This document shows positions 38,601 through 48,839 of a stretch of 64,000 nucleotides of DNA, piece after piece; position 1 is the first letter of the stretch; every line of letters begins with the position of its first letter. The notes beneath the pieces were generated by a model that saw nothing but the letters and a program-made list of their open reading frames with translations, did no database searches and had not been told where the DNA came from. Location of the stretch: positions 2,267,141-2,331,140 of the forward strand of contig CAJNOP010000014.1 in assembly GCA_905250075.1 (NCBI GenBank), in the 5' to 3' direction. The translations under genes and the position numbers were made by a program. The DNA is from Rotaria sp. Silwood1. Its lineage: Eukaryota; Rotifera; Eurotatoria; Philodinida; Philodinidae.

Positions 38601-39295
38601 GAAACTTTCAGATAAAAAAATATCCTTCTTTAATTTATCTGCTCATACTTTGACCTTTGGAGAAAATTCAACAGAAAAAAATCAATCTTTGAATAAAGAT
38701 TATTTTTTGTAGAAGTAAACCGAGCATAAATAGCTTAGAATCACTCTCAGTTGAATATAGATCCTCAAACAGATGATCAACGCCCGCAGTCACAATAAAT
38801 AAACGCACTTTTCTTTTCCCGGTGTCGATATAGAACTAGTCTTTACCATTGTCAATAAGTTTTAAACATTTACATGATGACCCATTTAGTTATTGATAGT
38901 CTCCTTTTTATATTCTCAACAAGACACGAACAATATAAATTCCGTTAGCTATACAGTCTTAGTGAAATAGTTTTCCAGTTCCGACATGACCAGAGTCATT
39001 GTCTTTTGATGATATACATTATCTTTCATCTACATAAAAACATGTTGAAAATTCTTATTCTATTTTTTTTTAGAAAAAATCAGTTTAATAACAAGCGACG
39101 AATGTATTGAATCAAATGTGATATCTATTGAAGCACAGAAATTTCTCGAAGAAAACACGTCAACTGAAATTGTTAATAATGCATTAATAACTAATGAAGA
39201 CGATGGTGACGAAGAAGATCTGGTATGTAGATAACATTTTCTTGTTATAAATTATTTTTCTTCCTTTTTTTCTATTTCAGTTCGATCTCATTTAA
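32681..39295 (+). CDS. XRCC5: Ku80 subunit of the Ku DNA-end-binding heterodimer
   Basis: Nuclear protein that, with Ku70, encircles double-strand DNA ends and starts non-homologous end joining; it also acts at telomeres. Fifteen exons join in phase: 32681-32695, 32748-32861, 34014-34194, 34268-34316, 34395-34763, 35530-35641, 35704-35952, 36012-36074, 36620-36757, 36830-36984, 37039-37099, 37153-37355, 37421-37815, 39074-39222 and 39281-39295. They give 755 aa (human 732). The N-terminal von Willebrand A-like domain begins EALALVIDIGIGMS and includes DELALILYGSDETNN and AKRILLFTNA. The Ku beta-barrel core includes GFRYGTTFVP, CFSIIGFSD, VAIVRKCF and CMYYVKLPFGED. A helical C-terminal domain contains TPVEDFKILIEQG and DFWKKIVDG. 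The last residues, GDEEDLFDLI, match the vertebrate DNA-PKcs-recruiting tail. An Asp/Asn-rich insertion (about 165-200) in the vWA-like domain explains the extra length. AATAAA signals lie at 39459-39470. Introns 2, 5, 8 and 13 are 0.5-1.3 kb. Confidence 0.95.
34321..34349 (+). repeat. GA dinucleotide microsatellite in XRCC5 intron 4
   Basis: A run of about ten GA units sits between exon 4 (ending 34316) and exon 5 (from 34395), very close to the donor site. It lies in non-coding sequence; length variation could affect splicing only through spacing. Confidence 0.85.
37816..39073 (+). other. Long thirteenth intron of XRCC5
   Basis: The 1258-bp intron separates the Ku80 C-terminal helical domain from the two short exons encoding the C-terminal tail. 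The acceptor is T-rich (TTTTTTTTTAG, ending 39073). I see no coding or mobile-element signature in it. Confidence 0.7.
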
Positions 39296-39458
39296 AAGCA
39301 ACAGAAAAGAAAAGTTACAGTGACATATAACAAAATTTTATGATATATGTTTTTAGTTAAATTTTAACTCTAGAAAAGAATATATTTTGTATATAAAATA
39401 TTGTTTGTGATATGCTTTTATTTTTAAAGAATGTAATAATCAATTTTAAAAGAAAAAC

Positions 39459-39470
39459 AATAAAAATAAA
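39459..39470 (+). terminator. Polyadenylation signals of XRCC5
   Basis: Two AATAAA hexamers (39459-39464 and 39465-39470) lie about 165-175 nt after the XRCC5 stop codon in an A/T-rich 3' end. Confidence 0.6.
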
Positions 39471-41550
39471 TCGTATATTTTTTCTTTTGTATTGTCAACT
39501 AAAATGTTTGCTTTTGTTTTGTCAACGATTGGTAATAAATTCCTTAAGTTGATGCTTCAAATATATTAACAAGAAGTAATTGTAAACATAAATGATTTGC
39601 TGTAGCTTCAGGTAACATCTAGTAGTTGTCGATATTCTATAGGAGAATTGACTATTTCCTATGTGAATTTGCATTTATACAAAGCTATTAAAATGATAAT
39701 CGTATACGCAGCTAGTTTGCGACTAAAATGTGAAACTCACACGTGTTCGTTAATTTCATTATACTAATACAATCTCGAGAGAAATTATGTGTCAAACAGA
39801 AATTTCTCGTTTTTTTAGTGACGCTCTATATTTTGTTTGACTTGTTGCTATTCGCTAATGATCTTTCATTTCCATATTGTATTTTTCTCAAAATAACATT
39901 ATTATTATTCTTCTAACCGTTGGTTTAACTGGCATATCAGAGTGGTATACATATACAATGTCTCTACAGCAGGTATCAACACTAGAGTTGTATGGGACCA
40001 AGGTTTATTCATATTACATCTAAAATAATTCTTTAATACTCATTTTTTTGATTTATTTAGTCGACGATTAGCGTGAATCATCTCTCTTGAATTACGCTGT
40101 GATTCATATGATTTATAAGATAATTTGCTTGAATCGAAGAATATAATACTAGAAACTTGAGCTCTGGTCTTGATGAGGTTTTATTTTTTGGTCTTGCATA
40201 TTTCTAATGAACACACTACTATATATCTCGGTGAGCTCAAAAACACTGATATTGAGTATTTCTCATAGTTATAACTTGGCCATGTGGCTAATCGATGCAT
40301 TACCTCTCACCCTCGTGGATATCTTGAAATATAAATTTTTATTTGCGCAAAAATAAAAAAAACTGCTATTTAGAACATCTTCCAGTCATTCAAATTTCGA
40401 GGAAGACTTTGAAATGTTTCACAATAGTCTTCGTGTTTGTTGTTCATGCGTCTTTTTCCCTTGCTAAGAAACTTTAGGGAAAAAGTCTGACACTTGTTAT
40501 AGTCGCTTGTTATGGAAAAGTATCCAAGAATCGTTGGTCTTTCTCTTCCTTCTCGTTACTATGAAAAACATACTCATTGGTCTTCGACCTCAATTGGTAG
40601 GACCAAAGAAAGGAAAGAACGACTGAAATCTCGATTTTAACTTCCATTCACTGTTTTCTTCGAAAATATGTGCGAGTTTGTACAAGAAAGTATAGAATGA
40701 GTAATTCAGATTAATTTTGTATTATTGAAATTATATGAAGACATCTATTAAAAATGTCATGAAAATAATTTTTTGTTAAAATCATACAATAAAATTTATG
40801 AAAATGCTTGTCTTAATTTACAATGCAGAAATATATCAATTTTAATATCCGTTTCATCATTAGAAATACAATTTCTCAAGGCTACAGGTGTATTCCTACG
40901 AAACCTTCTTTTACTTTTATTTGAATAGAAAGCCATAGAATGACACTAGTAGAACTACGTCCATGCCAGCAGCGAAATCGTTACCAATAGAAAAAAATTC
41001 TGTTGCTCATCAGTCCAGTGTTGGTATGGATTTCGAATCAATCGGTTCGGTCTGATCTACTTAAAGTGGTATCGATCGTGAAATATCTAGATTCATTCCA
41101 TCTCTGACTCAAGCTCACGAACACCAGAGAGAAATGCTCATATGCATATATATCGTACGCATCCAGAGTAAAGAACAGAAAGAGAACTAAAGCACGATAA
41201 AATAAAGATGCGAAAAGTGACATTTATAACAAGAAAAGTTCGTCATTTAGATTTCCATCGAATTTTATACGTGAATTCTTCAGTGATTGTGCTAACAGCT
41301 TTTGCTATCAATAAAATAATTAGTTTTCTTATTATTTTTTCAAATAAACTCTCAAGTTTGTGTTTGAACACGTCGAAAATAAATTATATTCCTGTTATTT
41401 TCATATCATAAATATAAAAATCTACAAAACGTGACAATGAAAATTTCTCAAAGAGTTTTTTTTCTTGTTTTAAATATTAATATAAAATTGTTTTTTTTTT
41501 ATTCGCATATATAAAAAATACTCAATATTTCTCAATATTGTCATAATAAA
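39471..41550. other. Intergenic region between XRCC5 and the secreted Cys-rich gene
   Basis: No gene is supported. Small frames at 41038-41223 and 41208-41411 lack domains and conserved features. Sequence directly before 41551 is extremely T/A-rich, as expected for the short promoter or leader of the next gene. Confidence 0.5.
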
Positions 41551-42705
41551 ATGATGTCTGTTATCTATCTTTTAAAATTCTCTTTTCTTATACATTTTTC
41601 TACAAGTTCTTATATGTATGGTATAATACATAATGCATCAATTGAAATTCCTTTTGACATGCCTGATAATCTTACTGATAAATTACAAGTTCAACATTGT
41701 GATCAATGTCTTTGTAAAGCATTTAATAATCCTGATGTAGTTTTATTAACATGTACTGAAAGTGAATCAAAGAAGTTTACTTGTCAATTTTATTATTTTA
41801 TGCCTACAAAAGATGATATTAGATATCCAAAATATGATACAAATATATATTTAATACAAAATAAAACATTTAAAGAAAAAGATGATTGTTGCAATACAAC
41901 ATATCTTATTGAAAAAATTAATGCAGCATTAGATACTAAAAAAGCCGTTTTCAATCAACCCTTACGTTTCCTTGTTCGTGGTGATAATAATACGATAGTT
42001 TCAACATCTATAAACAAGTTAATTAAATTTAATACATTAACCCTTACAATAATCAATGAATTGAATATTCCAGAGTCTAAAACTGTTGGTTATTGTGATG
42101 GATATTATTATCTTGGTAAAGACAAAACAATACATGTTTATGATAAAACATTAACTTTAAACATAACAAGCTTTTCAGTTGGAAATGTTTTAACACCAAT
42201 TCGTTGTCTTCCTAATAATACACAGATGCTTATAGGTACCACATCAGAAGCTTATATTTGTGAAAAGCAACAAGAAGTTTTTAATAGTTGTATAAATATT
42301 ACAGCAATATCTGCTATTCAGCAACAAATACATGCTTTTGGTATTGTTAATGACAGTGCATTTTATACTGGTTGGGATGCAAAAAATCAGAATATTCGTT
42401 TATATACGAAAGATCAGAATAATCTATGGATAGAAAGTGATGGTATTAATCAAACTGATAAAATATCAGATATTGTTATTGATGATTGTAAACGGATATG
42501 GGCAGTTCTAGCAGAAACGAGGACAATAATTATCTATGATCAAAATAAAACTCATTACCACAATATTACATTTAATCAAACGGTATTTAATTCAAATATA
42601 TTTAATCTTTTCATTCTTGACAATTATGCATTTGTTACGTCGCATGAATCTACGCCTGGTTTGAATCTTATTCAACCATCTCTAAACTGTCGAATAATAC
42701 GTTAA
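41551..42705 (+). CDS. Secreted Cys-rich, propeller-like protein of a bdelloid-type family
   Basis: A single-exon 384-aa frame. Residues 1-24 are a hydrophobic signal peptide, so the protein is probably secreted. A cysteine-rich N-terminal module follows (C50-x2-C53-x-C55, C68, C78, C113-C114) with the CDQCLC and CQFYYFMP wording that I associate with a large secreted family in bdelloid genomes. The rest (about 140-384) is a series of short beta-like repeats (for example YCDGYYYLGKDKTIHVYDK; CKRIWAVLAETRTIIIYD), suggesting an NHL/beta-propeller-like fold, with many N-glycosylation sites. A molecular function is not known to me. An AATAAA signal lies at 42753-42758, about 50 nt after the stop. 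The codon use matches the conserved genes to its left, and transcription is co-directional with XRCC5. Confidence 0.75.
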   Translation: MMSVIYLLKFSFLIHFSTSSYMYGIIHNASIEIPFDMPDNLTDKLQVQHCDQCLCKAFNNPDVVLLTCTESESKKFTCQFYYFMPTKDDIRYPKYDTNIYLIQNKTFKEKDDCCNTTYLIEKINAALDTKKAVFNQPLRFLVRGDNNTIVSTSINKLIKFNTLTLTIINELNIPESKTVGYCDGYYYLGKDKTIHVYDKTLTLNITSFSVGNVLTPIRCLPNNTQMLIGTTSEAYICEKQQEVFNSCINITAISAIQQQIHAFGIVNDSAFYTGWDAKNQNIRLYTKDQNNLWIESDGINQTDKISDIVIDDCKRIWAVLAETRTIIIYDQNKTHYHNITFNQTVFNSNIFNLFILDNYAFVTSHESTPGLNLIQPSLNCRIIR

Positions 42706-42752
42706 ACAGATAATAGATGTACTTGTATCGAAATGATTTTGATAAACTATTC

Positions 42753-42758
42753 AATAAA
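42753..42758 (+). terminator. Polyadenylation signal of the secreted Cys-rich gene
   Basis: AATAAA about 48 nt downstream of the stop codon at 42705; a second overlapping copy follows. Confidence 0.6.
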
Positions 42759-43082
42759 TAAATCGATATTAAAAATTGATTATATAGAATGAAAAGAAAA
42801 TTCAATACAGTTTAGCAAACTAGATAAAAACTGATTATCATTGCCATCTTGAAAATTATTATAAAATTCTATCACATAAGTATAGATAAACATCATTGTG
42901 ACCTCGATGTACATTTCAACATATATAATAGAGATTGTCGGAAAATAGCACAGATCTGAAAAGATAGCAGTACTTTTAGTAAGTGTTCTCGATTCACACA
43001 AGTTATTCTGTAGTCATTAAAACAACTTCCAAAAACAGCAACTAAAAAGAAAGGTTTTGATTCAATCTGCCTACCATAAAAG

Positions 43083-45025
43083 ATATTATTCACAGGTTAT
43101 TTCTATATTCTCGTTTAATCCTGTAGCTCTAGGCACTAAGCCAGTAGCGTTGATATTGAGTAAATCATTAGAATAGCTTATACAAGTGCTAATTATGACA
43201 GCAATATGATTAAATACGACTGTAAGGCTTTCGATAATTTTTGAATAAAGAAAGACACATACATGGGCTTCTAGAATGGGCAAGTAAGAGCTTTCTCGAT
43301 TACACGTATAGCGAATATGGCACCTAAGAAGGGGAATTATGCGTAAGATTAATTTAGAACATCTGTTCAACGTTGTCACAGAATAATGATTGAATATAAA
43401 TGAGTGCACTTCTTACATAATATTGAGGGCAGAAGAAATTATATATATATAGTTCATCTTCGAAGAGAAGAACAGGTAGTCATTACCATCTTAATACAAC
43501 ACATTTTATCTAAAATGACGAAAGTGGATCAGACTGTCTTTTTTGCTCTCAAAATGTTTCATTTTTTCGGTATTAAAATCAATTCAGTGACGATGCCCGA
43601 TAACATTGTAAACTTTCATTTTAAAAACACTTCTCGATCAGTGTATTAAATTACATCCGTAATCCTCTAAGAAGTCAACAAAAACTTGACTATCTATTCA
43701 GGAATACTATTGAAATAAACCGTTGCAAGAATATTAGGCATCGCTGCTGAAATGATTTCAAGACAAAAAACTGAAACATTTTGTGGTAGATAAGCGTTCT
43801 TATCCACATTCATTTTTATGAGTGCTACATATTCGAATACGAGCACTTCGAGTATTTTGTCCAGCTCTACTGGAGAACTTAACAAATCCATGGTGCGTAG
43901 TAGAATTTGATACTGTAGACATCATTAGATAGAAAAAGGCTTTCTATACTGGCCTATTCATATCCGTGTTGCAATCAATACCTTATAGCCACCTTTGAGT
44001 GAAGTCATTTCATTATGAAGATGCAGAATGCGCTTCTTGCAACTTTGATCGGAGATATTGAAAACAACAATATAGAAAATAAACAGATCGGATACAAAAT
44101 GTTGATAACTGACGTGGGAATTTCCCACTATCTTCTTGATGAAAAAATGAAAAAATCAAACAGACCAATTTGAATCAAATGTTTATTATTAAAAAAGAAA
44201 TACTGCAAGACATGTAAAAAGGCTTTTATATCTTACGTTATCAACATTAACTAATGCTTCTTGTAATAAAAAGAGAATCTACTTAAAACTCCATTGGCAA
44301 TACCTTGATTCAATTTACTAACGCCGCCAGTCTCTCGCATTCACACAATACCAAAAACCTTTTTTTGCTATTTGATGAGCATTATCAGAACCTGCGCTTT
44401 TAATACATGCTCTCAATTCAGCAGCTGTTATTAGCAGTGTCGAATAAGGACTGTAAACTTAAGGTTTTATATTGTCGAAGGACTATCTAATTTCTTTTTT
44501 TTGCATGTCACATCGTGACTTGTTTAAAGAAATCAGAAATTGATTGATTTTTTGGTCAAGTTAAAATTAAAAAGAAAAGTGCTTTCGAAAGCAAATCTAT
44601 AAATTGAATATTACGAAAGTCTTCATTTCTTTGCTAGATCATCTCTTTCACGTTCCGTATTATCAAATTTGATTTGCATAACTTCTTTCTCTTGGTTGTT
44701 TTGTGCACGAAGCATGGGTAGTTTTTGCTTCAATGCTTTATAGTTTGTTTTCTACTGTGAATACTACCATCCGAATTCATTATTAGGAAAATAGCAAACT
44801 GAATATCGAGATGAAATCGATTTTATCCCTTAACGATCGCTCTTCCTCACAACAGAAAAACATTGAGAAAGAACATTGATGTAAACCAGCTATGACATCA
44901 TGCAACAACCAATCAGTGGTATTATTTACATAAATGAATGTCATACGTTTGTCCCCAGCTGCAAAACAAAAATATAAATTTTCTCTCAGCCATGTTTTCC
45001 CTTCTTGTTTTTTCTGTGTCATCAT
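43083..45025 (-). pseudogene. Coding-like remnants of unknown minus-strand gene(s)
   Basis: Several minus-strand frames have protein-like composition but no complete gene: 43409-43086 (RCSKLILRIIPLLRCHIRYT), 43891-43694 (PVELDKILEVLVFEY), about 44760-44635 (ALKQKLPMLRAQNNQ and IKFDNTERERDDL, a coiled-coil-like piece in one frame) and 45025-44783 (DKRMTFIYVNNTTDWLLHDV). Each ends in a stop and I could not join them with confident splice sites. They may be exons of a decayed gene, or fragments of different genes in a repeat-rich stretch. No family was recognised. Confidence 0.3.
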
Positions 45026-45773
45026 ATTATCTTACTTGTGGGGAATATCTTTCCTCTAATCAACTTACTGTTTCTTTTGACGACACAATTAGATAACGCT
45101 GTAAGTTGTTCTTTATCAATACTTGATCAGAACTCTTATAGATTCATTCATTGTTATCTTCGACAATCTCGATTTCGATAGTCTTCTTCAAGAAAAACAC
45201 AAACACGACTTTATACAACCCAGGTAGAGTAGTCAAGAATAAATCAATGTCTTTCTCACATCACCATCATTGTTGTTGTTAGAAAACTTGTCATGAGATC
45301 AAATCTATGCGAAAAAGCGTTCTCGAATAACAGCTTTGTGACCAATAGCAACACTAAACGAAAAATTTCCTTATAAGAAGTATAGATCATTGTCAAAATC
45401 TGGAACCGTCCCATAAGTCTTGTAAGTAGCAGTGTCTAGAGTTTTGAATAATCTTTGATGAAGAATTGAAAGCTCGTTAATTCAATATTTTCTTTAAAAC
45501 GTTTAAAAATATCTATCCGTATGTCAGAGTTTAAAAAGAGAAACCTGTTTCAGTTATTCAATAGTGTAATGTCGAACTTATTAGACACATAATCGTTGTT
45601 TTGAACATGCAACTCAAGATGTTGCTTTTCAAAAATATTATTCATCTGTCATAATTCAAACTATAACACGTATTTGACGATGACTAGAAGTCATTGGATA
45701 TTTTTGACAATGATATTCTGTGAATATGATAAAGAAATCATCGAATAGAACCTCCGATCAATAGAACTCCATA

Positions 45774-45785
45774 TTTTCGTTTCAG
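45774..45785 (+). promoter_or_regulatory. Acceptor-like site upstream of the DPBB-like gene
   Basis: TTTTCGTTTCAG ends at 45785, 45 nt before the ATG at 45831. It has the pyrimidine-rich AG form of a 3' splice site, so it may end a 5'-UTR intron or receive a spliced leader. Confidence 0.4.
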
Positions 45786-45830
45786 ACACCTTGGAAAAAT
45801 AACGACGGAAACTATAATCGAAGTCACAAA

Positions 45831-46526
45831 ATGGTGAATACTATTTTATATTGGACTTTATTTGGAGTTTTGATTATCAACTGTGAGTTTATTGAGTTTT
45901 CAAGTGCTAATAATCAGTTGAATGGTGGTTTGGTTTCTGGAGTTCATACAACGTATCATGGTGCTCACGAAGCAGGTGCATGCGAACTTCCAGCATCCAA
46001 TTATGCCATTAAGTACTCAGTTGCATTGGGAAATATTGAGTCTTTGAAACATTTGAAATTTCGACCAGAATTATGTGGTCAAGTTCTCACAATTAATTGT
46101 GGGAATGGACCGCTGGATGTCGTTATCATGAACTCGAATTATGGTGGTGGGCTTGATCTTTATGCTTCGACTTGGAAGAAGCTCACTAACAATATCTCAC
46201 CTGGAGTAACGTCATGCAGTGTGCAGTTGAGTTCTCGTAACGCTTTCCGATTCAATGGACCACGTTGTTACTACAAACCTGATAGTGGTTTCGGCAATGA
46301 GTATTACCGAAATGTTGGACTTTTCAACACAAATGGACGTATAGTCGTTAAAGCCACTATAGATAACCGTCCTGGGGAGCATCGAGGAGACAATCCTTTC
46401 TTTGCATTCAACTTTGGTCCGATCAGTGTCAACAAACAAGTTGTTTTTACTTTCGAAGATAGAGGCACCCACACAGTTTATGTGCGCGATTGTCACTATC
46501 CAAGAAATAAACAATTTTGGAGTTAA
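45831..46526 (+). CDS. Secreted double-psi beta-barrel-like (RlpA/expansin/papain-inhibitor-like) protein
   Basis: A single-exon 231-aa frame with an N-terminal signal peptide (about 1-26). The centre has the look of a double-psi beta-barrel: CGQVLTINC (82-90), a following beta strand PLDVVIMN, and the GGGLDLYASTWKKLTN block (105-120) with its conserved Asp. The downstream part contains SSRNAFRFNGPRCYYKP, EYYRNVGLFNTNGRIV and GTHTVYVRDC. Six cysteines (51, 82, 90, 129, 146, 221) could form three disulfides outside the signal peptide. Proteins with this fold act as cell-wall or carbohydrate-binding factors, or protease inhibitors, in bacteria, fungi and plants; which applies here is unknown. 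Single-exon structure, secretion and location in the repeat-rich part of the window fit horizontal acquisition, which I infer rather than show. Confidence 0.65.
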   Translation: MVNTILYWTLFGVLIINCEFIEFSSANNQLNGGLVSGVHTTYHGAHEAGACELPASNYAIKYSVALGNIESLKHLKFRPELCGQVLTINCGNGPLDVVIMNSNYGGGLDLYASTWKKLTNNISPGVTSCSVQLSSRNAFRFNGPRCYYKPDSGFGNEYYRNVGLFNTNGRIVVKATIDNRPGEHRGDNPFFAFNFGPISVNKQVVFTFEDRGTHTVYVRDCHYPRNKQFWS

Positions 46527-47470
46527 ATGAACAGGATTAGACCCATTTCTGACCAATACCCCTTTTATTTCTAAAATAAGCATGACATTGAACTTCTATC
46601 CTTTCATTAATTTGTACGCAAGTTGTATGTATTCACAAACATGAATTTAAGTTAAAAAAACCTAAAAGAACACACAACGCAACGAATTCTTTTTTTCATA
46701 TTGCAATCATGACATATTAACGAATGGATCATCTCTTGAAAACGAAACTGAGTATATGAATCAGCTGACGATTATGAATTATGATCTATCAACGGTGCCT
46801 AAATGAGAACATTAATCACTAACAAGTATTTTTTTTCGTGAGTGGAATATCTATCGACAGAATTCATCATTTGAGAAAGAGAACAGAAGGGGTATTCCAA
46901 AAAAGTGCTTTATGTGGTAAGAGAAGCTCTCTGATTGATTTTTATGGAATCAAAATGTACAACATACTAGAACTGCTCAAACCGATGGCTTCTACTTCTC
47001 TGAACTTTTTCTCAATTTCATGAATGTAATTGTTCATGCTCATCAACATATATATCAATGAAAGAAGTGAAGTACAGTGGTTCTCTCTTATTTGTTCGTT
47101 TCCTAGATCAAATAATCAGACTGTAAAATCTTACATGATGTTTACAAGATCATACGAAAATCATAGAAGATCTTGTACGATTTCGTCTGAAAATCTTTTA
47201 GCCTGACTTTCTGATAAAGTCGTACATTAAGATTCTTGTATGATCTTGTTATACAATCATGCAAGCAACTGTAAAAGTGGTTCGATTCTAGTACACAGTA
47301 CATTTTTTAGTTTTTTCTATTAAAGATAATTATGATATTTTTAAAATTCTTTTTCATTAAATTATTCAAATTCTGAACGCTTTACCATGGCTGATCATGA
47401 GATCTTTTCGGCTTCCAGTTGATCCGATCCTTGTCAGACTTATGTGAATAGTCCTGTCGGCCATCGACAG
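46527..47470. other. Intergenic region with a small inverted repeat
   Basis: No gene is supported. An imperfect inverted repeat of about 21 bp pairs ACAAGATCATACGAAAATC (from about 47145) with the complement of AAGATTCTTGTATGATCTTG (to about 47250), with a further related AAGATCTTGTACGA between. It may be a small palindromic element. Confidence 0.4.
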
Positions 47471-47477
47471 AAATCGA

Positions 47478-47641
47478 CATGGGTGTGGGTGTGAGTGGGT
47501 GTTGGTGTGGATGGGTCTGAGGGGTATGGGTGTAACTGTTGTGCCCAATGACACCCGCACCCACACCCACTTTCACACCCCACTCCACACCCACACCGAC
47601 ATCCACCTACACCCACAGCCACACCCCACTCCACACCCATA
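47478..47641. repeat. Telomere-like foldback element: TGTGGG-type arm facing CCCACA-type arm
   Basis: A G-rich arm (47478-47533; repeated GGGTGTGGGTGTG, GGTGTTGGTGTGG) is followed after about 15 bp by a longer C-rich arm (47548-47641; repeated CACCCACACCC, CCACTCCACACCC). The arms are degenerate copies of TGTGGG and its complement, so a single strand can fold into a hairpin. The GC-rich block contrasts sharply with its AT-rich surroundings. Apparent reading frames across it (about 47366-47736) are artefacts of the repeat. Confidence 0.8.
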
Positions 47642-48104
47642 CAGCCTGATGAAAAGTCTTGAAAAATAATTTTGACGACAGTGAAAAAATTAATTTTTTG
47701 GGAATCGGGACATGAGGGGGCCTTCGTTGCACTCAATTTATTTTGGTAATGCGTAAGAGTAAACTGAAATCTAATTATACAAGATGACAGAAAACTCCAC
47801 GGGCTTTCAGAATATGTAAATGGTTTTAAAAAAATATGTTTTTATGATAAAGATTTAACTGAAATACGGACTACAGCTATTTTTTTCCAGGGGGATAGAT
47901 ACGGTTTGAAAGTTTCAGCAGAAACGAAAGACTTTGGATTTGTTAGAATAGATTCTTTGTGTGTTTTTATGCTTTTTCTCTCGCAAAGCTCTCTATTTGT
48001 GTCTGGGCAGTATAAGAACAAGTGTGACAATCATGATATGTAATACTTTTCAGATTAGGAATTCATTTTGGCACCAGGGCTTTATTTCTCCTATATAAAA
48101 AGTC

Positions 48105-48121
48105 CATCCTCAAAGGGTTAA
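48105..48121. mobile_element. Possible piggyBac-type terminus (CAAAGGGTTAA)
   Basis: TCCTCAAAGGGTTAA ends at 48121. Read on the minus strand it is TTAACCCTTTGAGGA, the TTAA target site plus CCCTTT terminal-repeat form of piggyBac-like elements. The start of a related motif occurs at 13763 in ERI1 intron 4. No partner end or transposase was found nearby. Confidence 0.3.
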
Positions 48122-48229
48122 CATAACTTTCACGCTCGATAATCTAGTGGAAATCCTAAATTACTCGAAACATTTCACACTAATTTTTGGATTTAAAAAC
48201 ATCACTGGCTTGTTCAATGTTGTCCATTT

Positions 48230-48839
48230 TTGACAGAAGAGAGTCGATATATTTTATACCTCGGGATTCAGTCTGCTGAGTTCGATCAGACACAAGTAGT
48301 TCTTCTGGATATGAGTTCTTTTTTTCTCCAGCTTCCACGTCATCGTCAATTTTTGGCCGATCTCTCACCAAGACTCGATCATTTGACTACATTGAATGTT
48401 TCTGTGTCGAGAAATGATTCGACGGATGAAGGTAACAATGTCTACTATCAATTTGAAGTATTTCTCGATCGGACATCTAATCTACATTCTCATTCCTTTC
48501 TTATACAACAAATGCAGTTCTCTTCATCGGCCCAATTTTCAACCATGCAAACATTATTTCAATGAAGTCCAATATCATGTGTTGGCGCGTTCTTCATTGG
48601 GTCGTCGATGGGAATATCTACAGATTGATGTGAAGAAAACAAGAAACATTATTGATCTTGTGAAAAATATGACTTATCTTCGAGAATTGACAGTTCGCTG
48701 TGAAATGGACCATAATGAACAACAAATTCCGAAAATTATGGAGAGGAGTATTGCATGGTTACAGAATCGTTTACCATCTCAAAATAGAGTTACCCGATAT
48801 GTCCATAACATTCGTCAAATTCATCTACACGTTCATTGA
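48230..48839 (+). pseudogene. Frameshifted F-box/LRR-type protein remnant
   Basis: Two overlapping plus-strand frames together resemble the C-terminal half of a large F-box/leucine-rich-repeat family seen in bdelloids. The first frame (48230-48565) contains QFLADLSPRLDHLTTLNVSV. The second (48396-48839) contains SLGRRWEYLQIDVKKTRNII, DLVKNMTYLRELTVRCE, AWLQNRLPSQ and a C-terminal IRQIHLHVH. The homology switches frame in the overlap, which indicates at least one indel, and no N-terminal F-box is present. It is therefore a truncated, frameshifted relic. The family assignment is from memory of similar proteins. Confidence 0.55.

Noticed and set aside
47366-47736. Overlapping Gly/Cys/Val- and His/Pro/Thr-rich reading frames
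   Set aside because: They are translations of the TGTGGG/CCCACA foldback in several frames, with no codon signal beyond the repeat.
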